NCBI GenBank assembly: GCA_050250955.1
Contig: JBFWNR010000001.1
Span: 496,001 to 560,000, forward strand
Length of the DNA: 64,000 bases
Direction of reading: 5' to 3'
From: CAWAYR01 sp050250955
GTDB lineage: Bacteria; Acidobacteriota; Vicinamibacteria; Vicinamibacterales; UBA2999
The position numbers and the translations under genes are program-made. Shown here in pieces: positions 46,386 through 54,698 of this stretch. Under the pieces are notes generated by a model. The model worked only from the letters and a program-made list of their open reading frames with translations, did no database searches and was not told the origin of the DNA. Every line of letters starts with the position of its first letter. Within the stretch, counting starts at the first letter, position 1.

Positions 46386-48284
46386 TCAGCGGCGCACGCG
46401 ACCGCGATGCTCGACGGCGCCGGCGCGAACCATCGTGGTGTCGCCGTCGACGATCGCCACGGCGGGCCGCAGCTGCCGATCGCCGGCCACCCGGGCCATA
46501 CCGGTCACCGCCGCCCAGCCGGCGGCGGTCTGCAGCGGCCCGAACTCGACGAACTCGACGACGAGGCCGCCGTCCGGACGGGACACGTGGAGCCGTCCCT
46601 CGGCCCGCGCGGCCCCGGCGGGTTGGCGCAGCTCGATGTCGAGGGCGCCGTCGGCCGCATCGGCCCTGACTACCAGCCGCCGCGGTCGATCGCCGTTCAT
46701 CGGCCGGGCCGGCATGTGGCGGGTCCGCCGCAGCGTCGCCCCGGCGCGGATGCCGGTCGGCGCGCCATCGGCCAGGGCGATGCGGCCATTGACGATCACG
46801 TGTCGCACGCCGACGGACCGGCGTGTCGGCGCGTCGAAGGTGGCGAGATCGGCCACGACGGCCGGGTCGAAGACCACGACATCGGCGGCCATCCCGACGG
46901 CGACGCGGCCGCGATCGACCAGGCCGATGGTCGCTGCCGGCAGCCCGCTCATCTTGCGCACGGCGTCGGCCCAGCTGAGCACCCCCTGCTCGCGCACGTA
47001 ACGGCCGAGGACGCGCGGGAAGGTGCCGTAGTAACGCGGGTGGGCGGCCTCGCCGCCGACGGCGCCGCAGTCGCAGGCCACCGAGGCGGCCGGGTGGCGC
47101 AGAATCGCGACCAGATCGGCTTCGCTGCCGAAACGGGCGATGATGCCGGGGTCGCCCTCCTCGAGCAGGCGCACCACCGCCTCGCCGGCGCCGACCTGCC
47201 GCGCCTGCATCACCGCGGTCAGCTCCTGGCGGAGCGACGGCAGGTAGATGCCGGAGGGGCCGCCGAACCGCGCCTGCATCGCCGACTCGGCCTCGGCGAC
47301 GATCCGCGCCCGCTGCACCGGGTCGGCGAAGCGTGCCAGCATCGCGTCGCGACCGCCGTCCTGCGCCCAGCCCGGGATCGTGAACGCGACCAGTGCGGTC
47401 TGGCCGGCCAGATAGGGATAGACGTCGGCGGCGGCGTGCACGCCGCGCGCGCTCGCCTCGCGCATGCGGGTCAGGGTGACCTCCACGGTGCCCTGCTCGT
47501 GCCCCTGCGCCTTCATGTGCGTGATGAGCGGCGCGGTGCCCGAGCGGGCACCGATGGCCAGCGTCTCGGCCATCGCGGCCTGCGAGCTGAACCCCGACTC
47601 GGGCGTCAGGCGATCGTGGCTCGTGAAGACCGTGCGCCAGTCGCGCGCCGCCGAGACCACGGCGACGACGTCCTCGGTCGCGGCGTAGTAGGCCGGCTTG
47701 TAGTCGAGACCGGCCGACACGCCCCAGGCCCCCGCGGCGAGGCCGGCGGTGACCAGCGCCCGCATGCGCGTCACCTCCGCGGCGGACGGCCGCCGATCGG
47801 CCAGGCCGACCACCTCGCGCCAGGCGCTGTTGAAGCCGATGTTGGCGCCGACGTTCACGGCCAGGCCGCGCCGCTCGAGGTCGGCGAGCTGGGCGGTGAG
47901 ATCGAGCGGGCCGCCGCCGTCGGCGTTGACGATCTCGGTGGTCACGCCCTGGGTGAGCATGTTGACGGCCGTCGTCAACCCGTCAGCCGTGGCGTGGCTG
48001 TGGATGTTGACGAAGCCGGGCGCGACGTAGAGACCACGGGCGTCGATCTCGGTCGTGCCGCGCCAGGCGTCGAGATCGCCGACGGCGACGATGGCGCCAT
48101 CGCTGATGGCCACGTCGGCGCGAAACGGCGGCAGTCCGCCGCCGTCGACGACGGTCCCGCCGCGCACCACCACGGCCGCTCCCGGGGCCGGCGGCTGCGC
48201 CAGCGCCAGCGAGGTCACCGCGGCGGCGACGAGCCCCTGCCATCGGCGCGAGTGTGCGGGCCTGCACGGCGTGGTCGTGGGCAT
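46386..48284 (-). CDS. N-acyl-D-amino-acid deacylase-like amidohydrolase with an extra C-terminal domain
   Basis: 632 residues, ATG at 48284, signal peptide at about 15-30. The amidohydrolase core begins VVVRGGTVVDGGGLPPFRADVAI and has the metal site NIHSHATADG (His95, His97). FTSHDRLTPESG, LITHMKAQGHEQGT and ACDCGAVGGEAAHPRYYGTFPRVLGRYV follow, all as in D-aminoacylases and dihydroorotase-like amidohydrolases. The core should end near residue 515 (VIVNGRIALADGAPTG). About 109 further residues form a beta-rich appendix (LVVRADAADGALDIELRQPAG to AVEHRGRVRR). It probably removes acyl groups from D-amino acids or related compounds in the periplasm. Confidence 0.82.
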   Translation of the reverse strand: MPTTTPCRPAHSRRWQGLVAAAVTSLALAQPPAPGAAVVVRGGTVVDGGGLPPFRADVAISDGAIVAVGDLDAWRGTTEIDARGLYVAPGFVNIHSHATADGLTTAVNMLTQGVTTEIVNADGGGPLDLTAQLADLERRGLAVNVGANIGFNSAWREVVGLADRRPSAAEVTRMRALVTAGLAAGAWGVSAGLDYKPAYYAATEDVVAVVSAARDWRTVFTSHDRLTPESGFSSQAAMAETLAIGARSGTAPLITHMKAQGHEQGTVEVTLTRMREASARGVHAAADVYPYLAGQTALVAFTIPGWAQDGGRDAMLARFADPVQRARIVAEAESAMQARFGGPSGIYLPSLRQELTAVMQARQVGAGEAVVRLLEEGDPGIIARFGSEADLVAILRHPAASVACDCGAVGGEAAHPRYYGTFPRVLGRYVREQGVLSWADAVRKMSGLPAATIGLVDRGRVAVGMAADVVVFDPAVVADLATFDAPTRRSVGVRHVIVNGRIALADGAPTGIRAGATLRRTRHMPARPMNGDRPRRLVVRADAADGALDIELRQPAGAARAEGRLHVSRPDGGLVVEFVEFGPLQTAAGWAAVTGMARVAGDRQLRPAVAIVDGDTTMVRAGAVEHRGRVRR

Positions 48285-48386
48285 GGCGCCGAAAGTGTAG
48301 CGGCTCCACGGCTGGCGGGCCAGGCTGGCCTTCTCATTGCACCCGCGGCCTGACATCGTCCTGGACCCTCCCTCCAGGCCGTGCAT

Positions 48387-48402
48387 GGGTAACGGCTTAC
48401 CC
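48387..48402 (+). promoter_or_regulatory. Palindrome abutting the ribosome site of the PA2779-like gene
   Basis: GGGTAA-CGGC-TTACCC ends exactly where the AGGAGGTG Shine-Dalgarno (48403-48410) begins. A second small inverted repeat, CCTGGA-7-TCCAGG, lies at 48360-48378. Either could be an operator in the divergent promoter region or an RNA hairpin affecting translation. Confidence 0.35.
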
Positions 48403-48417
48403 AGGAGGTGTAACGCG

Positions 48418-48804
48418 ATGCGCAACAGGCTTTCGACGACAGCAGCGCTGCTGCTGCCGGTGATGTTCTTCTCGGCTCCGGCGTTCGCCCAGCAGGCCCG
48501 GGTGGCCGATGCGGCGGCGCGGCATCGCGCGCTGGCCGATCGTGCCGCCGCCGACGAGGCGCAGCGGGCGGCGATCCGCCGCGTGCTCGACCGCGACGAG
48601 ATCGTGCAGCTCGCCGCACGTCTCGGCCTCGATCTGGCCGACGCCCGATCGGCGGTCGCCACGCTGTCGGGCGATCATCTGGCGGCGGCGGCCGAACGCG
48701 CCGGCGCCGTCGACGCCGCCCTGGCCGGTGGCGCCACGACGGTCGTGATCTCGCTCACGACGCTGCTGCTGATCCTCATCATCGTCATCCTGCTCGCGCA
48801 GTAG
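48418..48804 (+). CDS. PA2779-family small exported membrane protein
   Basis: 128 residues, ATG at 48418 with AGGAGGTG at 48403-48410. A signal peptide (LSTTAALLLPVMFFSAPAFAQ) covers about 5-25. A helical charged region follows (RHRALADRAAADEAQRAAIRRVLDRDEIVQLAARLGLDLADARSAVATLSGD). A C-terminal membrane helix ends the protein (TTVVISLTTLLLILIIVILLAQ). This layout matches the small proteins encoded next to PA2778-type cysteine peptidases in Pseudomonas, and such a peptidase gene follows 12 bp downstream. The function of the pair is unknown. Confidence 0.75.
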   Translation: MRNRLSTTAALLLPVMFFSAPAFAQQARVADAAARHRALADRAAADEAQRAAIRRVLDRDEIVQLAARLGLDLADARSAVATLSGDHLAAAAERAGAVDAALAGGATTVVISLTTLLLILIIVILLAQ

Positions 48805-48816
48805 ACGAACGGGGCG

Positions 48817-50907
48817 ATGCAGCGATCGACACGGATCGCGGCGTGGCTCGCGGCGGCGCTGGTCGGAGCCGGCGCCGTCGTCGATGCCTCCGCCGGTCCG
48901 GACGCCAGCCGCGGCGCCACCGCGTCGCGGCGCCTGCTCGACGTGCCCTACCTGCCGCAGACCGAAGACCTCTGCGGCGGAGCGGCGGTGGCGATGGTGC
49001 TGCGCTACTGGGGCGAGCCGAGGGTCTATCCCGGCGACTTCGCCGCCCTGGTCGAGCGCGAGCTGGGCGGGATCCGTACCGACGTCCTCCTGGACGCGGT
49101 GCGCCAACGCGGCTGGCTGACCCTGCCGCGGCACGGCGCCACAGCCGACGACGTGGCGGCGCTCGGCACCGAGATCGCCGCCGGCCGGCCGGTCGTCGTG
49201 CTCATCGCGGTCGGGGCCGGGCGCTATCACTACGTGGTCATGGTGGCGGCCACCGACGACCACGTCGTCGTGCACGATCCGGCCCGCGCGCCGTTCCGCG
49301 TGCTGACCCGGGCCGCCTTCGACGAGGCGTGGGCGGCCGCCGGCCGGTGGGCGGTGACGATCCTGCCGGATGGGTCCGCTCCGTCGAGGCGCGGCGGCAC
49401 GACGGATCTCGCCGCCGCACCCACGGCCGTGGCCGTCGGGGCCACGCCGGCGTGCGGCCGTCTCGTCGACGAGATGGTCGCCACGGCGCGGGCCGGTGAT
49501 CTCGACGGCGCGGCGAGCGGCCTGGAGACCGCGACAGCGCTGTGTCCCGAGGCGGCCGCGGCGTGGCGGGAGCTGGCCGGCGTGCGGTTCCTGCAGTCGC
49601 GGTGGCGCGACGCGGCCGCCGACGCCGCGCACGCGGCACGGCTGGAGCCCGATGACACCTCGGGGTGGGATCTGCTGGCGACCAGCCAGTTCCTCGACGG
49701 CCGGCCGCTGGAGGCCCTCCGCGCCTGGAACCGCATCGACCGTCCGCGGGTGGACGTGGTGGCCGTCGCCGGCGCGCGCCGTACCCGCCACCCGGTCGTC
49801 GCCGAGCGCGTCGGCCTCGACGCCCGCTCGCTGCTGACGCCGGAACGGCTGGCGCGCGCCGAGCGGCGGCTCGACGCGCTGCCGAGCGCGCGCACCACCG
49901 ACCTGCGCTACCGGCCGATCGAGGGCGGGCTCGCCACCGTCGACGCGGTGATCGTCGAGCGGCCGCTCGTGCCGAGCGGGCCGCTGGCTGCCGTGGCTGC
50001 GGTGGGCCACGCCGCCGTCTATCGCGAGCTGCGGCTCGACGTGGCGAGTCCGACCGGCAGCGGCGAGTTGTGGTCGGCCGGATGGCGCTGGTGGGGGGCG
50101 CGACCGCGCGTGGCCGTCGGCCTCGCGACCCCGGCGCCGGGTCCGCTGCCCGGTATCGCCACGGTGGAGGGCCTGTGGGAGCGCGCCACCTACGCGCGTG
50201 CCGAGTCCGCCCCCGGTGGGCCGGCGGTGGCCAGGCAGACGCGCCGCCGGGCCGGATTCGGCCTCACCGACTGGGCGACCAGCCGGATCCGCTGGCGGGC
50301 CGGCCTGGCGTTCGACCGCTGGGACGACGCCCGCTTCGCCAGCGCCGCGGGCGGACTCGACCTTCGCGTCGCCGGCGACCGCGTCGCGACACTGGCCGAG
50401 GTTGGCGTGTGGGCGCCGCTCTCCGGCGGCCGCGGCTTCGCCCGGCTCGAGCTGACCGCGGCGCTGCGCTCGACGCGCGCGGCCGACCGGCCGGTCTGGC
50501 GGCTGACGACGGCACTCACCGTGGCGGGCGACGGCGCGCCCTTCGATCTCTGGGCCGGCGCCGGCATCGGCGTGGCGCGCACGCCGCTGCTGCGGGCGCA
50601 CCCGCTGCTCGAGGGCGGCGTCGTCACCGGCGCCGTCTTCGGCCGACAGCTCGTGGCCGCGACCGCCGAGCACGAGCGGCCACTGGTCGCAATCGGCGGC
50701 GCCCGCTTCGGCGTCGCCGTGTTCGCCGATGCCGCCCACGCGGCGCGGCGATCGGCGACCGCCGCCGCGTGGCACCTCGACGCCGGTGCCGGCGTGCGAT
50801 TGGCGATTCCGGGAGCGGGCGTCGTCCGCGTCGACCTGGCGCGCGGACTGCGCGACCGCCGCCATGCGGTGTCGGCAGGCTGGGTACTCCCCTGGCCGGG
50901 ACGCTGA
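48817..50907 (+). CDS. PA2778-type C39-like peptidase with TPR region and barrel-like C-terminus
   Basis: 696 residues, ATG at 48817, signal peptide to about residue 26. The peptidase domain (about 38-178) has VPYLPQTEDLCGGAAVAMVLRYWG with Cys53, RYHYVVMVAATDD with His138 and HDP with Asp154, the C39-like triad order. Residues about 205-300 form TPR-like helices (ATALCPEAAAAWRELAGVRFLQSRWRDAAADAAHAARLEPDD). The remaining nearly 400 residues alternate Arg/Trp/Gly-rich strands (YRELRLDVAS, GELWSAGWRWWGARPRVAVGLATP) ending GWVLPWPGR and look like an outer-membrane barrel. The barrel is an unusual addition to a PA2778-type protein, which is typically a few hundred residues. Confidence 0.72.
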   Translation: MQRSTRIAAWLAAALVGAGAVVDASAGPDASRGATASRRLLDVPYLPQTEDLCGGAAVAMVLRYWGEPRVYPGDFAALVERELGGIRTDVLLDAVRQRGWLTLPRHGATADDVAALGTEIAAGRPVVVLIAVGAGRYHYVVMVAATDDHVVVHDPARAPFRVLTRAAFDEAWAAAGRWAVTILPDGSAPSRRGGTTDLAAAPTAVAVGATPACGRLVDEMVATARAGDLDGAASGLETATALCPEAAAAWRELAGVRFLQSRWRDAAADAAHAARLEPDDTSGWDLLATSQFLDGRPLEALRAWNRIDRPRVDVVAVAGARRTRHPVVAERVGLDARSLLTPERLARAERRLDALPSARTTDLRYRPIEGGLATVDAVIVERPLVPSGPLAAVAAVGHAAVYRELRLDVASPTGSGELWSAGWRWWGARPRVAVGLATPAPGPLPGIATVEGLWERATYARAESAPGGPAVARQTRRRAGFGLTDWATSRIRWRAGLAFDRWDDARFASAAGGLDLRVAGDRVATLAEVGVWAPLSGGRGFARLELTAALRSTRAADRPVWRLTTALTVAGDGAPFDLWAGAGIGVARTPLLRAHPLLEGGVVTGAVFGRQLVAATAEHERPLVAIGGARFGVAVFADAAHAARRSATAAAWHLDAGAGVRLAIPGAGVVRVDLARGLRDRRHAVSAGWVLPWPGR

Positions 50908-50923
50908 CGGCAGCACGCTGCCG
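50908..50923 (+). terminator. Hairpin directly after the C39-like gene
   Basis: CGGCAGC-AC-GCTGCCG begins at the base after the stop codon and is followed by CCCTTGAG. A 7-bp GC stem without a real T-run, so a weak terminator. The rest of the gap to 51052 shows nothing else I can support. Confidence 0.35.
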
Positions 50924-51052
50924 CCCTTGAGCAGCCGCCGACACAGCGCCCCGCCACGATCGCGCGGCATCCAGCCGGCACGGTGCGCACGCGGCGGTCA
51001 CCGCCTGGCACGAGCCGTGCACTGACGCCAGGCATCCGCAAGGAGGGACATC

Positions 51053-51142
51053 GTGAAGTACGGACTGGGCTGGCTCATCGGCATTCCGCTCCCGATCATC
51101 GCGCTGTGGTTCATCGCGAACCAGGCGGGATGCGGGTTCTGA
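51053..51142 (+). CDS. 29-aa single-helix membrane microprotein
   Basis: GTG at 51053 with an excellent AAGGAGGG site at 51040-51047, stop TGA at 51140-51142. The peptide is MKYGLGWLIGIPLPIIALWF followed by IANQAGCGF: one hydrophobic helix with a short polar tail. The ribosome site and short spacing to the next gene argue that it is translated. Small one-helix proteins of this shape are common and often stress-linked, but I cannot name a family. Confidence 0.6.
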   Translation: MKYGLGWLIGIPLPIIALWFIANQAGCGF

Positions 51143-51162
51143 GACACGACGAGGAGACGACG

Positions 51163-51360
51163 ATGGCAATCGATCCGAAAGTGACGCCCGAACCCTGGAA
51201 GACTCCCACCGACCGCACCCCCCGGCCTACCGAGCGGGCCCAGCCGGGCGACGTCATCGGCATCGAGACCGACGGCGAGACGACCGAACTCGGCGACACC
51301 GCCGAGGACGAGGACGAGCGGCGGCGGGACGCCGAAGAGGCGGTCCGCGACCGCGACTGA
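51163..51360 (+). CDS. Small acidic, disordered-looking protein (65 aa)
   Basis: ATG at 51163 with GAGGAGACG upstream, 20 bp after the microprotein. The N-terminal half is Pro/Thr-rich (DPKVTPEPWKTPTDRTPRPTE). The middle has GDVIGIETDGETTELGD, and the C-terminus is Asp/Glu/Arg-rich (EDEDERRRDAEEAVRDRD). No fold or family is recognised. It is probably cotranscribed with the microprotein. Confidence 0.6.
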   Translation: MAIDPKVTPEPWKTPTDRTPRPTERAQPGDVIGIETDGETTELGDTAEDEDERRRDAEEAVRDRD

Positions 51361-51437
51361 GGGCCGGGCGGATCCCGCCATGGGATCCGCCGCGCGCCGC
51401 GGCGGGCTGCTACAGTGCGGGACGAGCCGGAGGAGCC

Positions 51438-52256
51438 ATGCGCCCGATCCTCGCCACCGTCCTCGTCACCGTGTCCACCGCCTGCGCCCAGGCGCCGTCA
51501 CCGCCGGTCCCCGCGCCGTCGGCGGTCGCCTTCCCGTCGGGCGCGCTCGTCGACCTCTCGCACCCCTACGACCGCTCGACCGTGTTCTGGCCGACGGCCG
51601 ACACCTTCCGCCTCGACGTCGTCGCCGATGGCGACACGCCCGGCGGCTACTACTACGCGGCCAACAACTTCTTCTCGTCCGAGCACGGCGGCACGCATCT
51701 GGACGCCCCCGTGCACTTCGCGCGCGGCGCGCAGACCGTCGACCAGGTGCCGCTCGACCGTCTGATCGGCGAGGCCTACGTCGTCGACGTCACCGCGGCG
51801 GCCGCCGCCGACGCCGACTACCAGGTGACGATCGCCGACCTCGAGCGGGCCGAAGCCGCGCACGGACCGATCCCGCCGACGGCGATTCTGCTGCTCCGCA
51901 CCGGCTTCTCGACCCGCTGGCCCGACGCCGCCCGCTACCTGGGCACCGCCGAGCGCGGCGACGCCGCCGCCAGGCAGCTGCACTTTCCCGGGCTGCACCC
52001 CGAGGCGGCGCGGTGGCTGGTCGCCAACCGGCCGGTCAAGGCAGTCGGCATCGACACGGCGAGCATCGACTACGGGCAGTCGTCGCTCTTCGAGTCGCAC
52101 CGGGCGCTGTACGCGCAGAACATCCCGGGGTTCGAGAACCTCACCGGGCTCGATCGGCTGCCGGCGCGGGGCGCGACCCTGATCGCCCTGCCGATGAAGA
52201 TCGGCGGTGGCAGCGGCGCGCCGCTCAGGGCGGTGGCGATCCTGCCTGGGCCGTAG
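51438..52256 (+). CDS. Cyclase-family (kynurenine-formamidase-like) exported hydrolase
   Basis: 272 residues, ATG at 51438. The leader (ILATVLVTVSTACAQ) resembles a signal peptide with a poor lipobox-like Cys. The metal motif HGGTHLDAPVHF (His83, His87, Asp89, His93) is the signature of the cyclase/formamidase family, and ILLLRTGFSTRW and GIDTASIDYG follow as expected. Members hydrolyse formamides or lactone-like amides with a bound divalent metal. The substrate is unknown; no tryptophan-pathway gene is nearby. An extended -10-like TGCTACAGT lies at 51408-51416. Its 3' end overlaps the convergent DUF3179 gene by 32 bp. Confidence 0.85.
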   Translation: MRPILATVLVTVSTACAQAPSPPVPAPSAVAFPSGALVDLSHPYDRSTVFWPTADTFRLDVVADGDTPGGYYYAANNFFSSEHGGTHLDAPVHFARGAQTVDQVPLDRLIGEAYVVDVTAAAAADADYQVTIADLERAEAAHGPIPPTAILLLRTGFSTRWPDAARYLGTAERGDAAARQLHFPGLHPEAARWLVANRPVKAVGIDTASIDYGQSSLFESHRALYAQNIPGFENLTGLDRLPARGATLIALPMKIGGGSGAPLRAVAILPGP

Positions 52257-53499
52257 ACGGGCGCGCCGCCGGCGGAGTCCACTCGGTGTGGACCGCCGTG
52301 TCGGGATGGTAGGTCTGCCAGTCGAACCAGTAGTCGAGCAGGAACGGCACCCGGGTCAGCCGCCGGCCGGCGAGCCGTCCGCGCACCGCCTCGCCCGCAA
52401 AGCTCCACTCGGTGCCGGTGAGCAGGTCGACGAGCACCGGCGCGTCGGCGCCGGGCACCAGGACGAACTCGCGGTCCATCCCGTCGACGCGGCGATCGAA
52501 GGCCCGCACCGACCTGCCGTCATCGGCGACGACGACCACCAGCGGGACACCGCCGACGGTGTCGAGCAGGGCCCGCGCCGCGCGCACGCGCTCGAGCGGA
52601 TAGGCCTTGCTCTCGCCGCCGATCGCCACCCCGACCACCAGCGTGCGGGCCGCCAGGGGCGAGCCTGGCGGCAGGGTCGTCACCGTCGGCGTGGACTGCA
52701 TGCGCTCGTCCCAATCGGCGGCGGCGTACTCCTGGCGCGCCTCGACGTCGGCGTCCGGCAGCAGCACGCGGCCGTCCGGGTGCTCGCGCCGCCAGATCGC
52801 GAACGACACCTCGTCGTGCGGCAGCAGGTCGAGGCGGGCGCCCTTGAGCGGGCCGAAGATCGCCTCGCCGGTGACCTGCTGCCACCAGCTGCCGGTGGTC
52901 TCGTCCTGCATCACGAAGTTCTGGTTGTTGATGCCGACCAGCCGGAACCGCAAGGTCCGTCCGTCCACCGCCGCGCGAAACACCAGACCGGTGTGACAGA
53001 GCGTTCAATACGTGGCGACGACGGGCTCGTCGGCGACCTCGGTGTTCACGATGTGGTGATAGGCGAGCTGGCGGATCGGAAACGCGACGGCGGCGGCACC
53101 GCTGCCGACGCCCATCACCATCTGGCCGTCGTCGAGCGTCACCTCGCCGGCGGCGGCGTAGGCCACCTCGGCGAGCGGGGCGAACATCCACTCGAAGTGG
53201 TTCTGGCGGACGAACCACGCCGGCACCACGGCCAGGCCGACGAGGAGGGCCAGCCCGACCCGTGACCCGAGGCGGCGCGCCATCGGCCAGGCCACCCACG
53301 CCGCGCCCACCGCCATCGCCACCAGCACAGCCGTGGCCCAGGGACCGTGCCGGCGCAGCGCAAAGGACCACGCCATGCCGTCGTCGGTCTGCGGCCTGAA
53401 GGGCTGAACGTGCCAGGCGGGCACGGCGGCCACCAGCCAGGCCGTCGCGACGCAGAGGATCAGGAGCCCCCAGACGACCGGCGGTCGGAACAGCCGCAT
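52225..53499 (-). CDS. DUF3179-domain membrane protein with an in-frame UGA: candidate selenoprotein
   Basis: Read as one gene, ATG at 53499 to TGA at 52225, it gives 424 residues with codon 165 (53005-53007) being TGA. Two or three membrane helices occupy the first 110 residues (VVWGLLILCVATAWLVAAV, AVLVAMAVGAAWVAW, VGLALLVGLAVVPAWFV). The DUF3179 domain then runs through both sides of the TGA without a frame change. Before it come GVGSGAAAVAFPIRQLAYHH and DEPVVATY; after it, TLCHTGLVF, NQNFVMQDETTGSWWQQ and YPLERV. In other DUF3179 proteins the equivalent motif is TYCxLC, so TGA replaces the first Cys of CxxC. Selenocysteine insertion would give UTLC. A nonsense mutation or sequencing error is the alternative. 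Confidence 0.7.
52980..52994 (-). promoter_or_regulatory. SECIS-like minihelix after the in-frame UGA
   Basis: Sense strand ACACC-GGTCT-GGTGT: a 5-bp stem and 5-nt loop starting with GGU, 15 nt after the UGA. Bacterial SECIS elements are short hairpins a little downstream of the UGA with a GU in the apical loop; the E. coli fdhF loop also contains GGUCU. A possible lower stem (CGC with GCG) extends it across an internal loop. The stem is short, so this is suggestive only. Confidence 0.4.
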
Positions 53500-53527
53500 G
53501 CCGGCGATTCTACCCGCGGGCCGGCGT

Positions 53528-54691
53528 CTACGGGGCGATCCAGCCGCTCCGGGCGACGAGACGCCCGCGCTGCATCTCACAGATGAAGCCGGCGCGCTGG
53601 GCGTGGTGATTGGTCGGCGAGAAGCTGACCGGCGGCATCACCCCGCCGGCGTCCCACTCGCGGAGACCCTCCAGGGCGTCGATGAAGCCGTCGCGGGTCA
53701 GGGCCCGACCGGCGCGGCGCACGCCGTCGACCACCAGCCGTCCGAACGTGTAGCCGTACAGCGTGTAGCGATCGACGGAACGGCCCGGCCGCAACCTGGC
53801 CATCGCCGCGCGGTAGCCGACGACGCCCGGCGCGTCGCTCTGCTCGGGATCGGGATAGTGGCAGAAGCCGAGCGTGCCGTCGCCGCTGCCACCGGGCACG
53901 GCCAGCGAGACCTCGTCGGTGAGCGGACCGGTGGCGACCATCTGCCCGGTCCAGCCACGGCGCGCCCGGGCCATCATCAGCGCCTGGGCCTGTTCGGGAT
54001 AGAGCGCCATGACGACGGCATCGGGCGTCAAGGCCGCCAGCGCCGCCATCTCGGTGCCGAGGTCCGCCGGGCGGCGCGACGTGATGGCGACGGCGCCGGC
54101 ATACACGTAGCCCTCGCGCGCCGCTCCGGCCTGGAGGCGGTCGCGGAAGCCGACGCCGTAGGCGTTCGGATCGTGGGCGATGGCCAGCCGGCGCAAGCCG
54201 CGGTCGCGGACGAGATAGCGGACCATCACCGCCGACTCGCCCTCGAAGGGCGGAAACGACGTGAAGAGGTAGCGCTCGCCCACCGACGACACCAGGGCGG
54301 TGTGCGGGAACAGCACCGGCACGCGGCGGGACCGGGCATGGGCGACGATATCGCCGATTGCCGGGCCGCTGAAGTTGACCACCGCAAACACGTGGTCGAC
54401 GTCGATCATCTGCCGCGCCACCGCCAGCACGTCGGCAGGGGCGGCGCTGGCCCGGCGGCGCTCGGCCCACACGAAGCGGCGGCCATGTACCCCGCCGCCG
54501 GCGTTGGCCTCCTCGAACGCCAGCCGGAACCCGAGATTCTCGCCGTCGAGCGACAGCGAGCCGGTCTCGGCCTCGACGCCGATCGCGATCGTCGTCGGGG
54601 TGATGCCGTCGGGCAGGGCGGGCTGCGCCACCAGGCGCGCCGCCGCCAGCGCCGCCATCCCCGCACCGAGCCAGCCCCGCCGGAGGGTCAT
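53528..54691 (-). CDS. Orphan periplasmic solute-binding protein (branched-chain amino-acid type)
   Basis: 387 residues, ATG at 54691, signal peptide MTLRRGWLGAGMAALAAARLVAQ-type at the start. The fold is the type-1 periplasmic binding protein seen with HAAT transporters (ITPTTIAIGVEAETGSLSLDGENLGFRLAFEEANAGGGVHGR, AVVNFSGPAIGDIV, DPNAYGVGFRD, MALYPEQAQALMMARARRGWTG). No ABC permease or ATPase gene is adjacent, so it either serves a distant transporter or has a sensing role. It is read in the same direction as, and 28 bp upstream of, the DUF3179 gene. Confidence 0.82.
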   Translation of the reverse strand: MTLRRGWLGAGMAALAAARLVAQPALPDGITPTTIAIGVEAETGSLSLDGENLGFRLAFEEANAGGGVHGRRFVWAERRRASAAPADVLAVARQMIDVDHVFAVVNFSGPAIGDIVAHARSRRVPVLFPHTALVSSVGERYLFTSFPPFEGESAVMVRYLVRDRGLRRLAIAHDPNAYGVGFRDRLQAGAAREGYVYAGAVAITSRRPADLGTEMAALAALTPDAVVMALYPEQAQALMMARARRGWTGQMVATGPLTDEVSLAVPGGSGDGTLGFCHYPDPEQSDAPGVVGYRAAMARLRPGRSVDRYTLYGYTFGRLVVDGVRRAGRALTRDGFIDALEGLREWDAGGVMPPVSFSPTNHHAQRAGFICEMQRGRLVARSGWIAP

Positions 54692-54698
54692 CGTCGGC

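Noticed and set aside
52225..52983. Treating the downstream half of the DUF3179 region as an independent gene starting at GTG 52983
   Set aside because: It would start in the middle of a conserved domain right after the CxxC position, with no ribosome site; the same frame continues upstream through one UGA.
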